64,000 nucleotides of DNA from Pedobacter segetis (GTDB lineage: Bacteria > Bacteroidota > Bacteroidia > Sphingobacteriales > Sphingobacteriaceae). The translations under genes were made by a program, and so were the position numbers. Positions 61,133 to 64,000 of the stretch are shown one piece after another. The number at the start of each line of letters is the position of its first letter. Position 1 is the first letter of the stretch. Location: contig NZ_JAEHFY010000019.1 of assembly GCF_016623585.1 (NCBI RefSeq), positions 29,766 through 93,765 on the forward strand, given 5' to 3'. The notes beneath the pieces are model-generated. The model was given only the letters and a program-made list of their open reading frames with translations, had not been told where the DNA came from and made no database searches.

Positions 61133-63943
61133 ATGAAAAAAATCTCACTTTTATTGTTCTTGTTTTTTGCAAGCATTTATTCTTTTGCACAGTTGAAAGA
61201 TAGCTTGAAAATCGTTAAAACCAATGAACAGGGCCTATCGGATCCTGAACGAAAAATGCCGATTGCCATAGATGGCATTGATTTTAAAAACTTGGACTAT
61301 GTGAAAGGAAGGCTGGTGGTTAAGTTTAAACCAAACGTCTTAAATTTTGCAGTTTTAAACGACGTTCAATTCCGCAAAGAAGCTATTAAAATGGTTGGCG
61401 AGGATACAAAAGCTTTGCCCAACAGTTTAACATCAGTATTTCAGGATATTGTTAGTTATAGACCCCTAACAAAAATACCTCAGAAAATTGTTCAAAAAGA
61501 GGCAATTGAGAAAGACTCTTTAAAGAACGAGGATGATCACGTATATAATATAGTGGTAATAGATTGTAAAGAGGGAAATGAAGAAGCCTTGGCCAAAAAG
61601 TTATTAAAAACAGGTCTTTTTGAATATGTCTCCCCAGATTACAAATTGTATTTAGACACTCCACCTAATGATAATGCCTATTACTTACAGGCAGGACTAG
61701 ACCAGGCAAATGATATAGACATTGACGTGGAAGATGCATGGTTGACCAATACAGGAAGTCCAAATGTTAGAGTAGCTATTTTAGATACAGGTATAGATTA
61801 TAATAACGACGATTTAGGCAACGGGACCTGGAATGTTGCCGGTGCTAAAGTAAGAGCCGGTTATAACTATTATGATGGAAACAGTAATCCCCTAGATAAT
61901 GACATCACATCAAGCCACGGTACAGCGGTTGGCGGTATTATCGGTGCTTACAGAAATAACAATAACCGAGTAGCGGGGATAGCTGGCGGAGATGCGACAA
62001 CAGGGAATGCAGGTGTTTCCTTATATGCGCTTAAAGTTTTTAGCGGTTCAGATGGTACCAGCAGACCGACAGGCTCGTCATCAGCAATGGCGGCGGCATT
62101 GATAGATGCTGCAAAGCCGGAAAGCGAAGGAGGCTATGGCTGTCAGATAGCCAATTATAGTGGAGGCTCTCCTGCATCTTCAGGCGGTTCATTTATTAAC
62201 ATGTTTCTTCCGGGCAATCCCGCTTATGATGCTATGCGTTATGCGGCCAGACATAATTTGTTGTTTGTAGCAGCTAAAGGGAATGAAAATACCAATGCCT
62301 TGCATTACCCTTCGGATATTAAAGATAATTGGGTTTTATCTGTTGGCGCATCTAACGGATCCGATCAAAGAGCTTCTTTTTCGAATTTCGGAAACAACAT
62401 TGATGTGGTGGCACCCGGAACTTCTGATTTAGTTTATACCACCAAACGTGTAGCAAGCGGAAGCGAGGGTAGTTTTAATGGAACTTCTGCAGCCGCACCG
62501 GTAGCTGCCGGGGTTGCCGCATTGTTAAAATCGCAGAATATGGCTTTACACCGGGATGATATAGAACAATTGATTAAATTATCAGCAGTAAAAGTAGGTA
62601 CTTACACTTATACAAACGGTTATAATGAAGAAATGGGTTTTGGTAAAGTAAATGCTGCTAACGCCATGGCCTATTTAAAAGCACCTTATCAATTGATGCA
62701 AAATACTGTAACTGGTGGTGCAATCGAAAGTATTTCGGGAACTATGGGTATCTTTTTAACTTCTGGGAGTGAACTGGCTGAGGGTTATTATACGGGCAAG
62801 CATTATCAGGTTAAAACAACCATACAAAAACCATTTTGTAGTGGAGAAAATTATTTATGGCCCAGAATAGAGGGTGCTTCTAAAGGATGGTCTGGTGCAA
62901 ACCCAAATAATCAGGAAAATTATATTTATCAAAATAATGAAACATCTACGTCGGTTGATTTAACTACATGGGTTTATTATATACAAAGTAATACGCTTGG
63001 GCAAACAATCAATGCATGGTATCCATGTGCTCCACAGGACGTGAAATTTGCTTATACAGCTTTGGGTTTATCTGAATATTATAAAATTAACCAACCCATA
63101 TCCGGTGTCTCCTCAATTTGTGAAGTTTCAGGAAATTATGAAATTGCAGATTTACCAGCTGGTGTAATTGTAAACTGGAGTATAACGGGTAATGCCACTA
63201 CTTTATCCCAGACTAACAATATTGCTACTTTAACAAAAATTAATGATGGTTTTGTTACCCTTACCGCCACTATCAATACACCTTGCGGCACTGTTATAAG
63301 AACTAAAGAAATTACGGTGGGGATTCCATATTTTAATTCCGTGGTTTTAGCCAGTTCTACTGGTCCGTCTAATTATTTTATTGCGACCGGAGACCCGGTT
63401 ATTGTAACTATAAATCCCCTATATCCTCATGCGATTAGTTATCACTGGGAAATGTTTCCTTATCCAGACGAGGATTATTATATCCAAAACGGGTTGCCCG
63501 TTCCCTCGGGTAATATAACCGGAAGTTCAAGTAGTGTTACAATAGAAATGTATGTTCCGGGCGTGTACAGGGTAAGTGTTAAAGCAGTAACGGAATGTGG
63601 CGAATCTGAGCCTCAAGAAACTTATTTCGAAGCTGTAGGGCCTGGCAGCTTAGATGGGATATATTCCTATAATATATTTCCCAACCCGGTAAGTTCAGAG
63701 CTTACTGTTTCGTACGAAACAGAGAAGAATATCCAGAAAAGCTCATTAAAACAAACCCAGCTAGCCGCTATGGCAAAAAGTTACCATGTTCAACTCCTCA
63801 ATGATAGGGGTATGGTATTAAGGGATATGGAAAATAGAAAAGACAACAGTAAAATCGTGATTAATACGCTCGATATCCCTAATGGAACCTATTACCTTCA
63901 TATTTTTCACAATGATAAAAAAGTAATTAATTCAAGTTGCTAG
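61133..63943 (+). CDS. secreted subtilisin-family (S8) serine protease with T9SS domain
   Basis: 936 residues. Signal peptide 1-20 (YSFAQ); an inhibitory propeptide-like region (~55-175, GRLVVKFKPNV, LFEYVSPDYKLYLDT); catalytic domain ~195-515 with Asp218 (AILDTGID), His262 (SSHGTAVGG), oxyanion Asn384 (AAKGNENT) and Ser452 (FNGTSAAAPVAAG). Beta-rich regions (~520-840) include a PKD-like part. The end (~850-936, IFPNPVSSELTV, GTYYLHIF) is a T9SS type A sorting domain, but it stops at HNDKKVINSSC, without the usual basic-hydrophobic final strand. It would be a cell-surface or released protease. It is the only protease in the window; its partner is the PD40 lipoprotein 12 nt upstream. Confidence 0.92.
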   Translation: MKKISLLLFLFFASIYSFAQLKDSLKIVKTNEQGLSDPERKMPIAIDGIDFKNLDYVKGRLVVKFKPNVLNFAVLNDVQFRKEAIKMVGEDTKALPNSLTSVFQDIVSYRPLTKIPQKIVQKEAIEKDSLKNEDDHVYNIVVIDCKEGNEEALAKKLLKTGLFEYVSPDYKLYLDTPPNDNAYYLQAGLDQANDIDIDVEDAWLTNTGSPNVRVAILDTGIDYNNDDLGNGTWNVAGAKVRAGYNYYDGNSNPLDNDITSSHGTAVGGIIGAYRNNNNRVAGIAGGDATTGNAGVSLYALKVFSGSDGTSRPTGSSSAMAAALIDAAKPESEGGYGCQIANYSGGSPASSGGSFINMFLPGNPAYDAMRYAARHNLLFVAAKGNENTNALHYPSDIKDNWVLSVGASNGSDQRASFSNFGNNIDVVAPGTSDLVYTTKRVASGSEGSFNGTSAAAPVAAGVAALLKSQNMALHRDDIEQLIKLSAVKVGTYTYTNGYNEEMGFGKVNAANAMAYLKAPYQLMQNTVTGGAIESISGTMGIFLTSGSELAEGYYTGKHYQVKTTIQKPFCSGENYLWPRIEGASKGWSGANPNNQENYIYQNNETSTSVDLTTWVYYIQSNTLGQTINAWYPCAPQDVKFAYTALGLSEYYKINQPISGVSSICEVSGNYEIADLPAGVIVNWSITGNATTLSQTNNIATLTKINDGFVTLTATINTPCGTVIRTKEITVGIPYFNSVVLASSTGPSNYFIATGDPVIVTINPLYPHAISYHWEMFPYPDEDYYIQNGLPVPSGNITGSSSSVTIEMYVPGVYRVSVKAVTECGESEPQETYFEAVGPGSLDGIYSYNIFPNPVSSELTVSYETEKNIQKSSLKQTQLAAMAKSYHVQLLNDRGMVLRDMENRKDNSKIVINTLDIPNGTYYLHIFHNDKKVINSSC

Positions 63944-64000
63944 TTAAAGAATAAAAAAGTAAGCATCAAAAATGAGAAATTTGGTTTACTACAACTAAAT

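Noticed and set aside
1..64000. CRISPR arrays, tRNA or rRNA genes, insertion sequences, integrase or phage genes
   Set aside because: None was found by reading: no regularly spaced repeats, no cloverleaf-like sequences and no transposase or integrase motifs in any coding region.

Overview
The window is AT-rich DNA from a member of the Bacteroidota, most likely a Pedobacter-like Sphingobacteriaceae. Three things point there: three giant hybrid two-component regulators (periplasmic propeller, histidine kinase, receiver and AraC domain in one protein), several proteins with type IX secretion (T9SS) C-terminal domains, and promoters with a TAnnTTTG-like -7 element. Almost everything encoded is for breaking down polysaccharides outside the cytoplasm. 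No rRNA, tRNA, CRISPR array or insertion sequence was seen.

Layout. (1) 1-10421, minus strand: one tightly packed operon, transcribed as GH3, GH3, ThuA-like, aldo/keto reductase, DUF1349-like/PD40 propeller, sugar isomerase, GH5 and a DUF1080 gene cut by the window edge. (2) 10760-30070, plus strand: hybrid regulator 1, then GH2, a T9SS protein, GH3, a clan GH-A hydrolase, GH10 xylanase, an agarase-like hydrolase, ribose-5-phosphate isomerase, a DUF1349-like lipoprotein, GH105 and GH16. (3) 30205-39474: hybrid regulator 2, a large secreted clan GH-A hydrolase and a GH3. (4) 39752-48161: a transport-type cassette of a small exported protein, a TonB-dependent receptor with an STN domain, two tandem DUF4249 lipoproteins and an MG2/plug-like protein. 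(5) 48479-59825: GH88, PL8 lyase, a second copy of the T9SS protein, hybrid regulator 3 and two PL14-like proteins, which together suggest a uronic-acid polysaccharide. (6) 59826-64000: a gene fossil, a PD40 propeller lipoprotein and a T9SS subtilase.

How it fits together. Secreted or surface enzymes (GH10, GH16, GH5, GH-A, PL8, PL14-like) would cut mixed beta-glucan/xylan and uronate-containing chains. GH3, GH2, GH88 and GH105 would trim the oligosaccharides, and the hybrid regulators would sense them. No SusC/SusD pair is present; the only TonB-dependent receptor is of the DUF4249-linked kind.

The most striking unexplained signal is a shared promoter architecture. Two copies of a roughly 15-bp element (loosely TACAWWTNNANCCC) lie 22 bp apart, and the second ends 23-26 nt before a TTTG/TTTA -7 core. 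I find it in front of nine transcription units, once on the minus strand in front of the minus operon. It is a good candidate for the binding site of the AraC domains of the hybrid regulators. Two gene fossils, at 44479-44556 and 60039-60122, record tandem duplications.
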